Shown: positions 50,020-59,380 of the stretch, piece by piece | Layout of the letters: each line of letters opens with the position of its first letter | Numbering within the stretch: the stretch's first letter is position 1 | Source of the DNA: Anaerolineaceae bacterium | GTDB lineage: Bacteria > Chloroflexota > Anaerolineae > Anaerolineales > Villigracilaceae | DNA: 64,000 bases | Assembly (NCBI GenBank): GCA_009772985.1 | Contig: WOUS01000001.1 | Span: 248,001 to 312,000, forward strand | Direction: 5' to 3' | Made by a program: the position numbers and the translations under genes | The notes under the pieces: generated by a model | What the model was told of the DNA's origin: nothing | The model's database searches: none | What the model saw: the letters and a program-made list of their open reading frames with translations, nothing else

Positions 50020-51036
50020 ATGACCGTCCAATTTACCATCATCGGCCTGGGACAGATTGGCGCATCGGTCGGCCTGGCGCTGGCTGAACACAGCGACAGA
50101 ATAACACGTATCGGCCATGACCGCGAGCCTAATATCGCCAAGCGCGCGCGCGAAATTGGCGCAGTGGATAAAATATTCTATAACTTACCTGCCGCTGTGG
50201 AAAAGGCAGAGATTGTCCTGCTGGCGCTGCCGGCGAATCAGATTCGCGACACACTGCAAATCATTGCCCCTTGTCTACAAGAGAATGCAGTGGTGATGGA
50301 TACTTCACCGGTCAAGAGCGCCGTCGCTGAATGGATGAAAGAGTTGCTTCCGCCAACCTGCTATTATGTGGGTTTGACGCCGGCAATCAACCCCCTTTAT
50401 CTCCGGGAGGCGGAGAGGGGGATCCGTGCAGCCCATCCCGACTTGTTCACGAAGGGTGTGATGGCGATCTCTTCTCCACAGGGAACGGTTGGCGAGGCGG
50501 TCAAGCTTGCTGCCGATCTGTCCTCTTTGTTGGGGGCGGCCCCCTATTTTATTGATTTGGCCGAAGCGGACGGCATGATGGCTGCCCTGCACATCATGCC
50601 GCAATTATCCGCTGCCGCTCTCACGAACGTTGTCATGGATCGGGCGGGATGGAAAGACGCGCGCCGGCTTGCCGGGCGTGTCTATGCCGAAGCCACATCA
50701 CCGGTTGCTTATGGTGATGATGAAGATGACGCGTTGGTTGAAGCGGTTCTCCAAAACCGCGAAAACGTTGTTCGTATCCTGAATGAGATGATTAGCAATC
50801 TGGAAGAACTAAGGGAAGACATCTCTGCCCAAGAGCGAAAAAAACTCACGAAATGGTTGGAACGCGCCCATCAGGGACGTTCCAAATGGTGGCAGGAACG
50901 CAATGCTGGCGATTGGCAATCTACTGACTTTGAGAAAGTTAAACTGCCCAAAAGCAATCTCTGGAAACGAATGTTTGGCGATCCAGGAAAATTATTCGGT
51001 CTGCCAAAACCAAACGAACGGGATGAGAAGAAATAA
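50020..51036 (+). CDS. Prephenate dehydrogenase-like NAD(P)-dependent protein (TyrA family)
   Basis: 338 residues. Rossmann motif GLGQIGASVG (9-18), then VLLALPANQIRDTL and VMDTSPVKS as in TyrA; the helical C-terminal domain carries HIMPQLSAAALTN. The usual catalytic His after the second motif is not obvious (GLTPAINPLYL stands where GxHPMxG is expected), so the substrate may differ from prephenate. A basic tail of about 60 residues is added. No other aromatic biosynthesis genes are nearby. Confidence 0.72.
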   Translation: MTVQFTIIGLGQIGASVGLALAEHSDRITRIGHDREPNIAKRAREIGAVDKIFYNLPAAVEKAEIVLLALPANQIRDTLQIIAPCLQENAVVMDTSPVKSAVAEWMKELLPPTCYYVGLTPAINPLYLREAERGIRAAHPDLFTKGVMAISSPQGTVGEAVKLAADLSSLLGAAPYFIDLAEADGMMAALHIMPQLSAAALTNVVMDRAGWKDARRLAGRVYAEATSPVAYGDDEDDALVEAVLQNRENVVRILNEMISNLEELREDISAQERKKLTKWLERAHQGRSKWWQERNAGDWQSTDFEKVKLPKSNLWKRMFGDPGKLFGLPKPNERDEKK

Positions 51037-51241
51037 CGGTGTTGCATTGCAGACGCTTCGAACATTTGCAACGATAGAACCCTGGATCGGATCTATACCA
51101 TGTTCCACAGCCTGTGACCGCGTACTCGTTTTTGCGCTGAAATGGATTTGAAGACGGGTATTGGTTTATTCGAAAGAGGTGTTATCATAATAGAAATTTA
51201 CCCGACCCCTCTGCCCGGAAACGCAGTTTCCTTGGAGGCAT

Positions 51242-52282
51242 ATGCCCTCTCATCGTATCTTGATCGTTGAAGACCAGCGCGAAGTCAGCCGCCTGCTGCG
51301 CACCTCCCTCGAGACGCTCGAGCACGAACTCGAAGTGGCGGAAATCCCTTCCGGCGAGGAAGCCATCCTTGACGCTTCCCGCAAGAAGGTGGACATGCTC
51401 GTCTCGGATTACCGCCTGCCGGGAATTTCGGGCATCGAACTCATGCACAAGGTGCGCCACTATCACCCCGACTCGAAAGTCATCCTGATCACCGGCCTGA
51501 CCGACCCCAAGGTGCGCAAGGAAGTGGCCGAGGCCGGGGCGGACGCGTTCTTCATCAAGCCGGTCCCCATCGCCGATTTCCTCGACGCGGTGGAACGCGG
51601 CCTGGGACTGGTGGAAACGTTCCTGCCGGCGGAACCGATTTCCCCGGTCGAAGCGGTCGAGCGGGCGAACCTGCCGGACCTCCTGACCGGTCTGCGTCAC
51701 GAGCTGAAGGCCACGGCGGTCATCCTGCTCAACGATGATGGGCACATTGTGGCCCGCGCCGGCGACCTGCCGGATAAGAACAGCGAGGTGGCGCTGGTCT
51801 CCTCCCTGCTGGCCATCCACAGCGCCGGACAGAAAGTCTCGCGCGTGATCGGCCAGAAAAATGTCTCGAACTGGCACGTCTTCAATGGCGGGGAATACGA
51901 CCTGATCTTTGCGCCGGTCGGCGAGGCGCACGCCATGCTGGTCATCGGCAAAAAACTGGCCGAGGAAAAAGGCGTGCTCAAATCGGTCAACGCGTTCTCG
52001 GCCTCCCGGAAGACGGTCGAAAAGGTGCTCGGCAAGCCGGCCGGTTCGGTCAGGGTGGTCAAAAGCGCGGCGGAACCCTCTTCCACCACTCCGCTGGAGG
52101 TGGTCGAGAAGACCGCCAGGGAAATGGAGCCGCTCTTCAAGGACGCCAAAAAGAAGATCAAGCCCGGCGAGGCCGACGCATTCTGGACCAAGGCCGCCGG
52201 CAAGCACAAGTCCCCGACCAAGCCCGACATGCTCTCCTACGAGCAAGCCAAGCAATTGGGGCTGGCCCCCGAAGACGAGTAG
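51242..52282 (+). CDS. Response regulator with roadblock/LC7-like domain
   Basis: 346 residues. REC domain 1-122 with D11, phospho-acceptor D56 in VSDYRLPGISG, T84 and K106. Residues about 140-240 resemble a roadblock/LC7 fold (LTGLRHELKATAVILLNDDG, then LIFAPVGEAHAMLVIGKKLA), as in small-GTPase regulators. The rest is Lys/Pro-rich and probably disordered. No DNA-binding domain or histidine kinase is adjacent. GGAGG before the ATG. Confidence 0.8.
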   Translation: MPSHRILIVEDQREVSRLLRTSLETLEHELEVAEIPSGEEAILDASRKKVDMLVSDYRLPGISGIELMHKVRHYHPDSKVILITGLTDPKVRKEVAEAGADAFFIKPVPIADFLDAVERGLGLVETFLPAEPISPVEAVERANLPDLLTGLRHELKATAVILLNDDGHIVARAGDLPDKNSEVALVSSLLAIHSAGQKVSRVIGQKNVSNWHVFNGGEYDLIFAPVGEAHAMLVIGKKLAEEKGVLKSVNAFSASRKTVEKVLGKPAGSVRVVKSAAEPSSTTPLEVVEKTAREMEPLFKDAKKKIKPGEADAFWTKAAGKHKSPTKPDMLSYEQAKQLGLAPEDE

Positions 52283-52321
52283 CGCCACGCCGAAGCAAAC
52301 TTGTCCCGGCGGGAGGCCTGT

Positions 52322-52380
52322 GATACAATTTGCCCGCTTCCCGTGTCCCGTGCGAGAACCGGGACTACCTCGCTGGAACC
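52322..52380. repeat. Hairpin TCCCGTGCGAGAACCGGGA upstream of tRNA-Gln
   Basis: TACAAT (a possible -10, about 52323-52328) is followed by a hairpin whose sequence GTCCCGTGCGA(G/A)AACCGGGAC recurs in the helicase leader near 28512-28535. Confidence 0.5.
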
Positions 52381-52391
52381 GGGATACCCAT

Positions 52392-52462
52392 TGGGGCGTG
52401 GTGCAACGGCAGCACATCAGCCTTTGGAGCTGAGTATCTTGGTTCGAATCCAGGCGCCCCAG
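52392..52462 (+). tRNA. tRNA-Gln (anticodon UUG)
   Basis: Acceptor TGGGGCG pairs with CGCCCCA; D stem GTGC/GCAC; anticodon stem TCAGC/GCTGA with loop CTTTGGA (anticodon TTG); T arm CTTGG-TTCGAAT-CCAGG. The discriminator is G and the CCA is not encoded. Confidence 0.97.
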
Positions 52463-52557
52463 CCTGAATTTCCCGCCCGCAAGCAGGGCTTTTTTTCCGA
52501 AAGGATGCCTGTCGCCGCCCCGCTGGCCGCGCCAGGCTTTTTTGTCAGGAGAACCCC

Positions 52558-53913
52558 ATGAAGATCACCTCCATCCTCCTCGCCGCCGGGCAGGGCACGC
52601 GCATGAAGTCCCGCCTGCCCAAGGTGCTGCATCCCGTCTGCGGGCAGCCGATGATCGAGTACGCCCTGCGCGCCGCCTGGGACGCCAGCACCGAGACGCC
52701 GGTCGTCGTCGTTGGGCACGGGGCGGAAGCGGTGACCGATTTCCTCGGCGACGCGGCGCGCTGCGTTATCCAGGACCCGCAGCTGGGGACCGGGCACGCC
52801 GTCCTGCAGGCCGAACCGCTCCTGCGCGGCCAAACGGACCTCGTGCTGGTCACCTACGCCGACATGCCCCTGCTGCGCCCCGACACGCTGGCGCGGCTCG
52901 TCGAAGCGCAGCAACAGGACCGGGGTCCGGCCGCGCTGCTGACGGTCATCGCCGCCGACCCGCGCGGATTTGGGCGCATCGTCCGCGGTCCGGACGGGAG
53001 CGTGCAGGCCATCGTCGAGGAGGCCGCCGCGACGCCGGAGCAGTTGTCCATCCACGAGTTGAACGTCGGCGCGTACTGCTTCCGCGCCGACTGGCTGTGG
53101 GACGCGCTGGGGCGCATCCCGGTATCGAAGAAGGGCGAGTACTACCTGACCGACACGGTGGGACTGGCGGTGCAGGATGGGCTGGCGGTGCAGGCCATCG
53201 TCAGCGAGGACCCGGCCGAGACGATTGGCATCAACACGCGCGTCCACCTGGCCGAGGCCGAGGCTGCCATGCGGAAGCGCATCAACGAAGCGCACATGCT
53301 GGCGGGCGTGACCATCGTGGACCCGGCGGCGGCGTACGTGGAGGCGGGCGTGACGATTGGCCGCGACACCGTGCTCTGGCCGGGCACGCACCTGCGCGGC
53401 GAAACGGTCATCGGCGAGGGCTGTGTCATCGGCCCGGAGACCATCATCACTGATTCGCAAATCGGGAATTCCTGCAAGATTTTGAAGTCGGTGCTGGAGG
53501 GCGCGCTGCTCGAAGACGGCGTGGAGATGGGCCCGTTCGCCCGCCTGCGCAGGGGCGCGCACCTGTGCAAAGGTGTCCACATGGGCAACTTTGGCGAGGT
53601 GAAGGAGTCCACGCTCGGCCCCGGCACAAAAATGGGACACTTCTCGTACATCGGCAATGCCGACATCGGTCCGAACGTCAACATCGGCGCGGGGACGATC
53701 ACCTGCAATTTCGACGGCGAACACAAATACCCGACCGAGATCGGCGCGGACGTTTTCCTCGGCTCGGACACGATGCTGGTGGCGCCGGTCAAACTCGGGG
53801 CGCGCTCCCGCACCGGCGCGGGTGCGGTGGTCACGAAGGACGTGCCGCCCGACACGCTGGCCGTCGGCATGCCGGCGCGGGCCATCAGGAAGTTGAATGA
53901 AAGGAAAAAATAG
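52558..53913 (+). CDS. glmU: Bifunctional GlcNAc-1-phosphate uridylyltransferase / GlcN-1-P acetyltransferase
   Basis: 451 residues. N-terminal pyrophosphorylase with LAAGQGTRMKSRLPKVLHPV (7-26) and YADMPLL; C-terminal left-handed beta-helix with GxGTITCNFDG-type acetyltransferase motif (GAGTITCNFDGEHK). Makes UDP-GlcNAc for cell-wall or glycan use. GGAGA before the ATG. Confidence 0.97.
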   Translation: MKITSILLAAGQGTRMKSRLPKVLHPVCGQPMIEYALRAAWDASTETPVVVVGHGAEAVTDFLGDAARCVIQDPQLGTGHAVLQAEPLLRGQTDLVLVTYADMPLLRPDTLARLVEAQQQDRGPAALLTVIAADPRGFGRIVRGPDGSVQAIVEEAAATPEQLSIHELNVGAYCFRADWLWDALGRIPVSKKGEYYLTDTVGLAVQDGLAVQAIVSEDPAETIGINTRVHLAEAEAAMRKRINEAHMLAGVTIVDPAAAYVEAGVTIGRDTVLWPGTHLRGETVIGEGCVIGPETIITDSQIGNSCKILKSVLEGALLEDGVEMGPFARLRRGAHLCKGVHMGNFGEVKESTLGPGTKMGHFSYIGNADIGPNVNIGAGTITCNFDGEHKYPTEIGADVFLGSDTMLVAPVKLGARSRTGAGAVVTKDVPPDTLAVGMPARAIRKLNERKK

Positions 53914-53915
53914 TT

Positions 53916-54024
53916 GTGTCGTTGCGAGGAGCGAAGCGACGAAGCAATCTCCCGGCTCGCGAGGGGATTGCTTCGAGGCAACCCCCATAGGTCGGGGGCA
54001 GGCGAGCGCCCCTCGCAACGACAC
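53916..54024. repeat. REP-like element with GTGTCGTTGCGAGG ends
   Basis: Third copy of the element family, 109 bp, bounded by GTGTCGTTGCGAGG and CCTCGCAACGACAC, between glmU and cdd. Confidence 0.85.
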
Positions 54025-54038
54025 ACGAGAGGTATTTT

Positions 54039-54452
54039 ATGACAACGCTCATTGACACCGAACGCCAATCCCTGATTGACCTCTCCAACGAGGCGCGCCG
54101 CCGGGCGTACGTGCCCTACTCGCACTACCAGGTCGGCGCGGCCCTGCGCACGAAGAGCGGGCGTATCTTTACCGGATGCAATATCGAAAACGCCGCTTAT
54201 CCGCAAACGATGTGCGCCGAGCGCGTGGCGATCTTCAAGGCGGTCTCGGAGGGCGAGATGGAGTTCGACGTGCTGGCGGTTGTCACGCCCAACGGCGGGA
54301 CGCCGTGCGGCGGATGCCGCCAGGTGCTGGCCGAATTCGGCCTGGAGACCGTCGTCCTGGTCGCGGACGGGGATGGCCGGCTGGTGCTGGAGACCACCGT
54401 CGGCGAACTGCTGCCCGGCGCGTTCACGCCTGCCAGCCTGCCGCGTCCCTGA
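54039..54452 (+). CDS. cdd: Cytidine deaminase
   Basis: 137 residues. Zinc site C59-A-E61 and PCGGC (C90, C93); YVPYSHYQVGAAL is the family start motif. Deaminates cytidine and deoxycytidine. GAGAGG before the ATG. Next gene begins 11 bp later. Confidence 0.95.
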   Translation: MTTLIDTERQSLIDLSNEARRRAYVPYSHYQVGAALRTKSGRIFTGCNIENAAYPQTMCAERVAIFKAVSEGEMEFDVLAVVTPNGGTPCGGCRQVLAEFGLETVVLVADGDGRLVLETTVGELLPGAFTPASLPRP

Positions 54453-54463
54453 ACCGGCATCCC

Positions 54464-54955
54464 ATGACCGCTTCCCCGGCACTCGTCATCGAATCGTTCC
54501 GGCCCGCCGACCAGGCGGAGGTGAAACGCCTCATCCTGGCGGGGCTGGCGGAGCATTGGGGAGCGCTCGATCCAGCCAAAAACCCTGATTTGAACGACAT
54601 TGCTTCAACTTACGCAGATTCGGTTTTTCTCGTCGCCCGGCAGGATGGACGGATCATCGGCACGGGCGCGCTCGTGCCGCGTGATGACGGGACGGCGGAG
54701 ATCGTCCGCATGTCGGTGGCGAAAGATGCGCGCCGGAGCGGGGTCGGTCGGGCGGTGCTGCGCGCGTTGTGCGCCCGCGCCGCCGCGCGCGAGTTCGGGC
54801 GCGTTGTCCTCGAAACCACCGAGACCTGGGGCGAGGTGATCGCCTTTTACCTGGCGAACGGGTTCCAGGTCACGCACCGCCGCGGGGGCGACGTTTACTT
54901 CGCCCTCGACCTCGCCCTGAGCGCAGTCGAAGGGCCCGCATCGGAGGCCGGATGA
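54464..54955 (+). CDS. GNAT-family N-acetyltransferase
   Basis: 163 residues from the ATG at 54464; the frame extends upstream only as an overprint of cdd. Acetyl-CoA motif VAKDARRSGVGRAVLRALC, then VLETTETWGEVIAFYLANGF. Substrate unknown. The last residues (ALSAVEGPASEAG) partly translate a short CCCTGAGC/GAAGGG palindrome. Stop overlaps the recO ATG. Confidence 0.88.
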   Translation: MTASPALVIESFRPADQAEVKRLILAGLAEHWGALDPAKNPDLNDIASTYADSVFLVARQDGRIIGTGALVPRDDGTAEIVRMSVAKDARRSGVGRAVLRALCARAAAREFGRVVLETTETWGEVIAFYLANGFQVTHRRGGDVYFALDLALSAVEGPASEAG

Positions 54956-55710
54956 CCGAACCCCGTTCCTATCGCGTGGAAGCCGTCGTCCTCCGTCACA
55001 ATGACTGGGGCGAGGCCGACCGCATCCTGGCGCTCTACACACGCGAGCGCGGCAAACTGCGCGTCGTGGCGAAAGGGGCGCGGCGCATCAAATCCCGCAA
55101 GGCCGGGCACATCGAACCGTTCACGCGCGTGACCCTGCAACTGGCGCGCGGCCGCGACCTGCCCATCGTCACCCAGGCCGAGACGGTGGACGCCTACCTG
55201 CCCCTGCGCGATGAGCTGGCCAAGACCGGGCAGGCGGCTTACGTGGTCGAACTGCTCGACCGCTTCACCTACGAAGACGCCTCTGAAAACCATGCCATCT
55301 TCCGCCTGCTGACGGAGACTCTCGGCCGTATCACCTTTGAGCCGGACCCCTGGCTGGCGGTCCGTTTTTACGAAGTCCACCTGCTTGGCCTGCTGGGCTT
55401 CCGCCCGCGCCTGTTCGAGTGCGCCAACTGCGGCGAGGCAGTCCAGGCGGTGGCCCAGTTCTTTTCGGCGCTGGCGGGCGGGGTGTTGTGCCCGAAGTGC
55501 GGCGCGGGGCTTCCGGGCGTGTGGCCGGTCTCGATGGAGGCGCTCAAGTTCTTCCGCCACTTCCAGCGCAGCGACTACGCCGGGGCGCAGCGGGCGCGGC
55601 CCGCTCCCGAGGTCCGGGAGGAACTCGAAGGGCTGGTGCAGCGATACGTTACGTACCTGCTGGAACGCGAACTAAATTCCCCCGATTTCATCAAACAAAT
55701 AAAACGGTAG
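54952..55710 (+). CDS. recO: DNA repair protein RecO
   Basis: 252 residues. OB-fold N-domain (VEAVVLRHNDWGEADRILAL), helical middle and a zinc finger (CANCG ... CPKCG). Helps load RecA in the RecFOR pathway. Overlaps the GNAT gene by 4 bases. Confidence 0.95.
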   Translation: MTEPRSYRVEAVVLRHNDWGEADRILALYTRERGKLRVVAKGARRIKSRKAGHIEPFTRVTLQLARGRDLPIVTQAETVDAYLPLRDELAKTGQAAYVVELLDRFTYEDASENHAIFRLLTETLGRITFEPDPWLAVRFYEVHLLGLLGFRPRLFECANCGEAVQAVAQFFSALAGGVLCPKCGAGLPGVWPVSMEALKFFRHFQRSDYAGAQRARPAPEVREELEGLVQRYVTYLLERELNSPDFIKQIKR

Positions 55711-55734
55711 GGGCGCAATATATTGCGCCCCTAC
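55707..55734. repeat. 28-nt perfect palindrome with GTAGG/CCTAC ends
   Basis: Core GGCGCAATATATTGCGCC. It overlaps the recO stop codon by a few bases and separates recO from the convergent reductase gene. Confidence 0.85.
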
Positions 55735-56906
55735 GCGTTATGTTTTTCCTGCCGCTGCGCCCACCCAATGACGAACGCGCGCACGAACCATTCGATGAAC
55801 CAGCCCATCCTTCTCCACAGGAAGGCGTGGAAGGCCGGCCAGGGAATCGCGTAAAGAACGCGGGCGATCCAGGTGCGCAGGCTCAGGGCCTTGCCCATCT
55901 CAGACCGCAGGATGGAGCGTTTGTAGCCGCCGAAGGAGAAATCCTTGCGGGCGAAGGCGTCCTGGATGGCGCGGGCGGTGAATCCGCCGTACCCGAGCGC
56001 GGCGCTGATCCCTTCGCCGAAGATGGCGTCCGCCCCAATGGCGTCGCCGGCCAGCAGCACGCGCGGCGCGGCGAATGTGCCTTTTGCGTCGAACCAGCGG
56101 ATGGGGAAGCCTTCCAGTTTATAGTCCTCCAGGTCCAGGCCGTGGCGGCGGAACTCCCCGGCCAGCGCCTCCCGCAGGGGAACCTTCGACTTGCCGGAAT
56201 GAATGTTGCTGTCGTAGACGCCGCGCACCCGCACCGGCTTGCCCTTCTCGACCGCCGCGAAATCCCAGGCGTAGCCCGCGATGCCCTGCGGGATGACCAC
56301 GAAATCGAAATAGGAATCCATTTCCTTGTGGGGGGACTTCTTCGGCAGCGGACCGGTGACCACCTCCAGCACGCGCGCCACGTGCAGGTCTTCGTGTGTG
56401 ACGATGGCCTGCCGGACGATGCTGTTCGACCCGTCCGCGCCGACGACGACCTTGGCGCGGTACTCGCCCTTGTCGGTCTCGAGCCTCACCCCGGACCCGG
56501 AAACGGTCACGCGTTTAACGACCGTGTTCTCCTGGATGAGAAAGCCGCGCTGGCGCGCCTTCGCGGCCAGCCAGGCGTCGAACTCGTGCCGGCGGACGGT
56601 GCGCAGGGCGAAGGTCCCGGTTTTCTCGGCCCGCATCTGCATCCCCTGCCCGTTGAAATCGAAGTGGACCCAGTCCACGTCGGTGTGCGCGGCTTCGGTG
56701 ATGTCCAGCCCGAGGCGGCGCAGGATCACCTCCGCGTCCGGCAGGACGCCGCCGGCGCACAGTTTCGGGCGCGGGTGGCGGGCTTTTTCCAGGATGAGGG
56801 TGCGGGAGATCAGGTGGGGGGCGATCTGCGCCAGGTGGAGCGCGGTGGAGATCCCGGCGGGGCCTGCGCCCACGATGATGAGGTCGTAGTGGTTGGCGGA
56901 TTGCAT
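55731..56906 (-). CDS. Geranylgeranyl-reductase-family FAD oxidoreductase
   Basis: 391 residues. FAD-binding GAGPAG (13-18), CAGGVLPDAEVILRRLGL (the GG-reductase signature), VGADGSNSIVRQAI and GDAIGADAIFGEGISAAL. The family reduces isoprenoid chains of lipids or chlorophyll precursors; no pigment genes are here, so a lipid or quinone role is more likely. C-terminal helices could attach to the membrane. Confidence 0.85.
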   Translation of the reverse strand: MQSANHYDLIIVGAGPAGISTALHLAQIAPHLISRTLILEKARHPRPKLCAGGVLPDAEVILRRLGLDITEAAHTDVDWVHFDFNGQGMQMRAEKTGTFALRTVRRHEFDAWLAAKARQRGFLIQENTVVKRVTVSGSGVRLETDKGEYRAKVVVGADGSNSIVRQAIVTHEDLHVARVLEVVTGPLPKKSPHKEMDSYFDFVVIPQGIAGYAWDFAAVEKGKPVRVRGVYDSNIHSGKSKVPLREALAGEFRRHGLDLEDYKLEGFPIRWFDAKGTFAAPRVLLAGDAIGADAIFGEGISAALGYGGFTARAIQDAFARKDFSFGGYKRSILRSEMGKALSLRTWIARVLYAIPWPAFHAFLWRRMGWFIEWFVRAFVIGWAQRQEKHNA

Positions 56907-56998
56907 GGTGCGCCAATTGTAAATTAAGTCCGGCTGGTTGGCAATTGCCGGGGAGAAAACGGTTGCGAAATATGTTCACGTGGCTTGCAGAATTGTTG

Positions 56999-57004
56999 TA
57001 TAAT
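56999..57004 (+). promoter_or_regulatory. -10 element of the FGE-like gene
   Basis: TATAAT, 66 bp before the ATG at 57071. Confidence 0.5.
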
Positions 57005-57070
57005 TTTCGTGGTTCTCAATAGCGGATGTTTGGAAGACAGCGCATTCGCCTTTACAGAAGGGAGACTGCC

Positions 57071-58024
57071 ATGACAGACAATCGCAAGTTAATTTTCTTC
57101 CTCTTTGCGGGGATTGGCATCCTGCTTGCACTTTCATCCTGCACGCCATCCAATGAAATCCCAACCCCGAGTGTAACTCCCACTGCTTCGCTAACCCCTG
57201 AGCCCACTTCCACCCCCACCCCGACAATAACTCCCACACCAACACCTACGTTGGGCATCGGCTCCACCTGGACCTCGCCCAAAGATGACATGGTGATGGT
57301 CTACGTATCGGCAGGCGAGTTCACGATGGGCATGGATGCAGACCAGGCGCTCGGGATTTGCAATCAATTTGTCAGTGGCTGCTCGCGGGGCTGGTTTACC
57401 GATGAAGAGCCGGTGCACAAGGTATATCTGGATGCTTTCTGGATTGACCAGACCGAAGTGACCAATGCCATGTACGCCCTGTGTGTGGCGGATGGGGGCT
57501 GCCAGCCGCCGGTAAAAAATTATTCAAAAACGAGCACTTCCTACTATGGCAACTCGCAGTATGATAACTATCCGGTAATCTTCGTGGACTGGAACAAGGC
57601 AAATGATTACTGCACCTGGGCCGGGCGCAGGCTGCCGACTGAGGCCGAATGGGAAAAAGCCGCGCGTGGCACGGACGAGCGTACCTATCCATGGGGAAAT
57701 GATGCGCCAAATGCGAACCTATTGAACTACAATTCGAATGTTGGCGACACAACTGTGGTCGGAACATATCCAAATGGAGCCAGCCCTTATGGCGCTTATG
57801 ATATGGCCGGGAATGTCTGGGAGTGGGCGGCAGACTGGCACTCCTGGACCTATTATCAGAATTCGCCCACCGAGAATCCACTTGGCCCCGATTCAGGACA
57901 ATATCGAGTGCTGCGTGGCGGCGCGTGGCAGTACAATGATTGCTATGTTCGCTCTGCCTACCGCTGGAGCTACCCGTCGTATTCCTACCTTAACGTCGGT
58001 TTTCGTTGCTCCCGCTCACCGTAG
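57071..58024 (+). CDS. SUMF1/FGE-domain lipoprotein
   Basis: 317 residues from the ATG at 57071 (GGGAG 6 bp upstream). Lipobox LSSC (Cys24), a PT-rich linker (28-58), then a formylglycine-generating-enzyme-type domain: [57 protein letters not shown], and RSAYRW ... VGFRC. True FGEs use a Cys pair near the end; here only one cysteine (GFRCSRSP) sits there, so enzymatic activity is doubtful. Extracellular. Confidence 0.85.
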   Translation: MTDNRKLIFFLFAGIGILLALSSCTPSNEIPTPSVTPTASLTPEPTSTPTPTITPTPTPTLGIGSTWTSPKDDMVMVYVSAGEFTMGMDADQALGICNQFVSGCSRGWFTDEEPVHKVYLDAFWIDQTEVTNAMYALCVADGGCQPPVKNYSKTSTSYYGNSQYDNYPVIFVDWNKANDYCTWAGRRLPTEAEWEKAARGTDERTYPWGNDAPNANLLNYNSNVGDTTVVGTYPNGASPYGAYDMAGNVWEWAADWHSWTYYQNSPTENPLGPDSGQYRVLRGGAWQYNDCYVRSAYRWSYPSYSYLNVGFRCSRSP

Positions 58025-58055
58025 GGGCTTCGCCCGACCATTGACGACAGACCGC

Positions 58056-58087
58056 AGACCACGGATGAGCAAAGTCGTCCGTGGTCT
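58056..58087 (+). terminator. Terminator after the FGE-like gene
   Basis: AGACCACGGA and TCCGTGGTCT arms followed by TTTCGTTCT. Confidence 0.65.
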
Positions 58088-58108
58088 TTCGTTCTCTCCC
58101 AAAAAAAA

Positions 58109-58147
58109 ACCATGAAATTCCGCCTTCTGGCGGGGGAATTTCATGGT
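58109..58147. repeat. Hairpin ACCATGAAATTCC / GGAATTTCATGGT
   Basis: 13-bp arms with an inner CGCC/GGCG stem, directly before the AAA ATPase gene and overlapping its possible -10. Confidence 0.65.
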
Positions 58148-58152
58148 AAAAT
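58147..58152 (+). promoter_or_regulatory. -10 element, probable leaderless promoter of the AAA ATPase gene
   Basis: TAAAAT ends 5 bp before the ATG at 58158; no ribosome binding site. Confidence 0.4.
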
Positions 58153-58157
58153 AAGTC

Positions 58158-59321
58158 ATGATCCCCCGTACAGCCCTTGTTCAATCCATCCAGCAGGCGT
58201 TGGAGCGCAGCCGTGTGGTGGCCCTGATTGGACCGCGTCAGTGTGGAAAGACTACCCTGGCGCGCCAGTTCGTTCCCCCCGACTCCGTCAACTACTTTGA
58301 TTTGGAAGACCCGGTCAGCCTGGCGCGGCTTGACCAGCCGATGACCGCTCTGCAGGACTTGCGCGGCCTGGTGGTGATTGACGAGATCCAGCGCCGCCCC
58401 GACCTGTTCCCTGTGTTGCGGGTGCTATCGGACCGCCAGCCTCTGCCGGCCAGTTTTTTGATCCTGGGCAGCGCCTCACCGGCCCTGTTGCGCCAATCAT
58501 CCGAATCGCTGGCGGGACGGCTTGCCCTCATCGCCATGAGCGGATTTAGCCTGGCCGAAGTGGGTCAGGAAGCCCAGCCGAAACACTGGCTGCGGGGCGG
58601 ATTCCCGCTCTCCTTTTTGGCGGCCATAGAAGAAGGAAGCCTCGATTGGCGGAAGGATTTTGTGCGCACTTTTCTGGAACGCGATGTGCCGCAGTTCGGC
58701 TTCCGGTTTCCGGCGGCAGGCTTGTTCCGCTTCTGGAGCGTACTGGCCCATTATCACGCACAGGTCTGGAACGCGGCGGAGGCCGCCCGCACGCTCGGCG
58801 TCAGCGAGAGCACCGCGCGCCGCTACGTGGACCTGCTCCAGGACCTGTTCATGGTGCGCCAGCTCCAGCCCTGGCACGCCAACCTGGGCAAACGGCAGGT
58901 GAAAACGCCCAAAATCTACATCCGCGATTCCGGCCTGCTGCATTACCTGCTCGGAATCCGCTCCGAACAGGAACTGCTCCTGCATCCGCGCAGCGGGGCA
59001 TCCTGGGAAGGATATGTGATCGAAGAAACGTTGAAAGCCTTCGCTCCCGATGAAGCCTGGTTTTGGGCGACACACTCCGGCGCGGAACTGGATCTCATGA
59101 TGGTCAAGAATGGCCAGCGCATCGGCGTGGAATGCAAGCGCATGGATGCGCCGCGCCTCACCCCCTCCATGCGGATCGCCCTGCAAGACCTGCAATTGGA
59201 TCACCTGGTCGTGCTGTACCCCGGATCGCGTCCCTATCCATTGGCTGAACGCATTCAGGTATTGCCGCTGACGGTCATCGCCGAAGGTTTGAACGTGAAC
59301 GGCCTTGCCAGCGCGGTATAA
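58158..59321 (+). CDS. AAA ATPase with DUF4143 domain
   Basis: 387 residues. Walker A GPRQCGKT (25-32), Walker B LVVIDEIQRRPDLFPVL, sensor LGSASP; C-terminal DUF4143 with a winged-helix piece (LGVSESTARRYVDLLQDLFMVRQL) and a PD-(D/E)XK-like end (GAELDLMMVKNGQRIGVECK). This family is common in bacteria and of unclear function; suspected nucleic-acid-related. Often carried on mobile DNA. Confidence 0.9.
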   Translation: MIPRTALVQSIQQALERSRVVALIGPRQCGKTTLARQFVPPDSVNYFDLEDPVSLARLDQPMTALQDLRGLVVIDEIQRRPDLFPVLRVLSDRQPLPASFLILGSASPALLRQSSESLAGRLALIAMSGFSLAEVGQEAQPKHWLRGGFPLSFLAAIEEGSLDWRKDFVRTFLERDVPQFGFRFPAAGLFRFWSVLAHYHAQVWNAAEAARTLGVSESTARRYVDLLQDLFMVRQLQPWHANLGKRQVKTPKIYIRDSGLLHYLLGIRSEQELLLHPRSGASWEGYVIEETLKAFAPDEAWFWATHSGAELDLMMVKNGQRIGVECKRMDAPRLTPSMRIALQDLQLDHLVVLYPGSRPYPLAERIQVLPLTVIAEGLNVNGLASAV

Positions 59322-59380
59322 TCCTCTCGCCACACTAATCCCTGCTCCCTGATTCCTAATTACCTGATTACCAAATCCCT

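Noticed and set aside
58158-59321. AAA/DUF4143 gene as part of a transposon
   Set aside because: No transposase, inverted ends or target duplication found around it.
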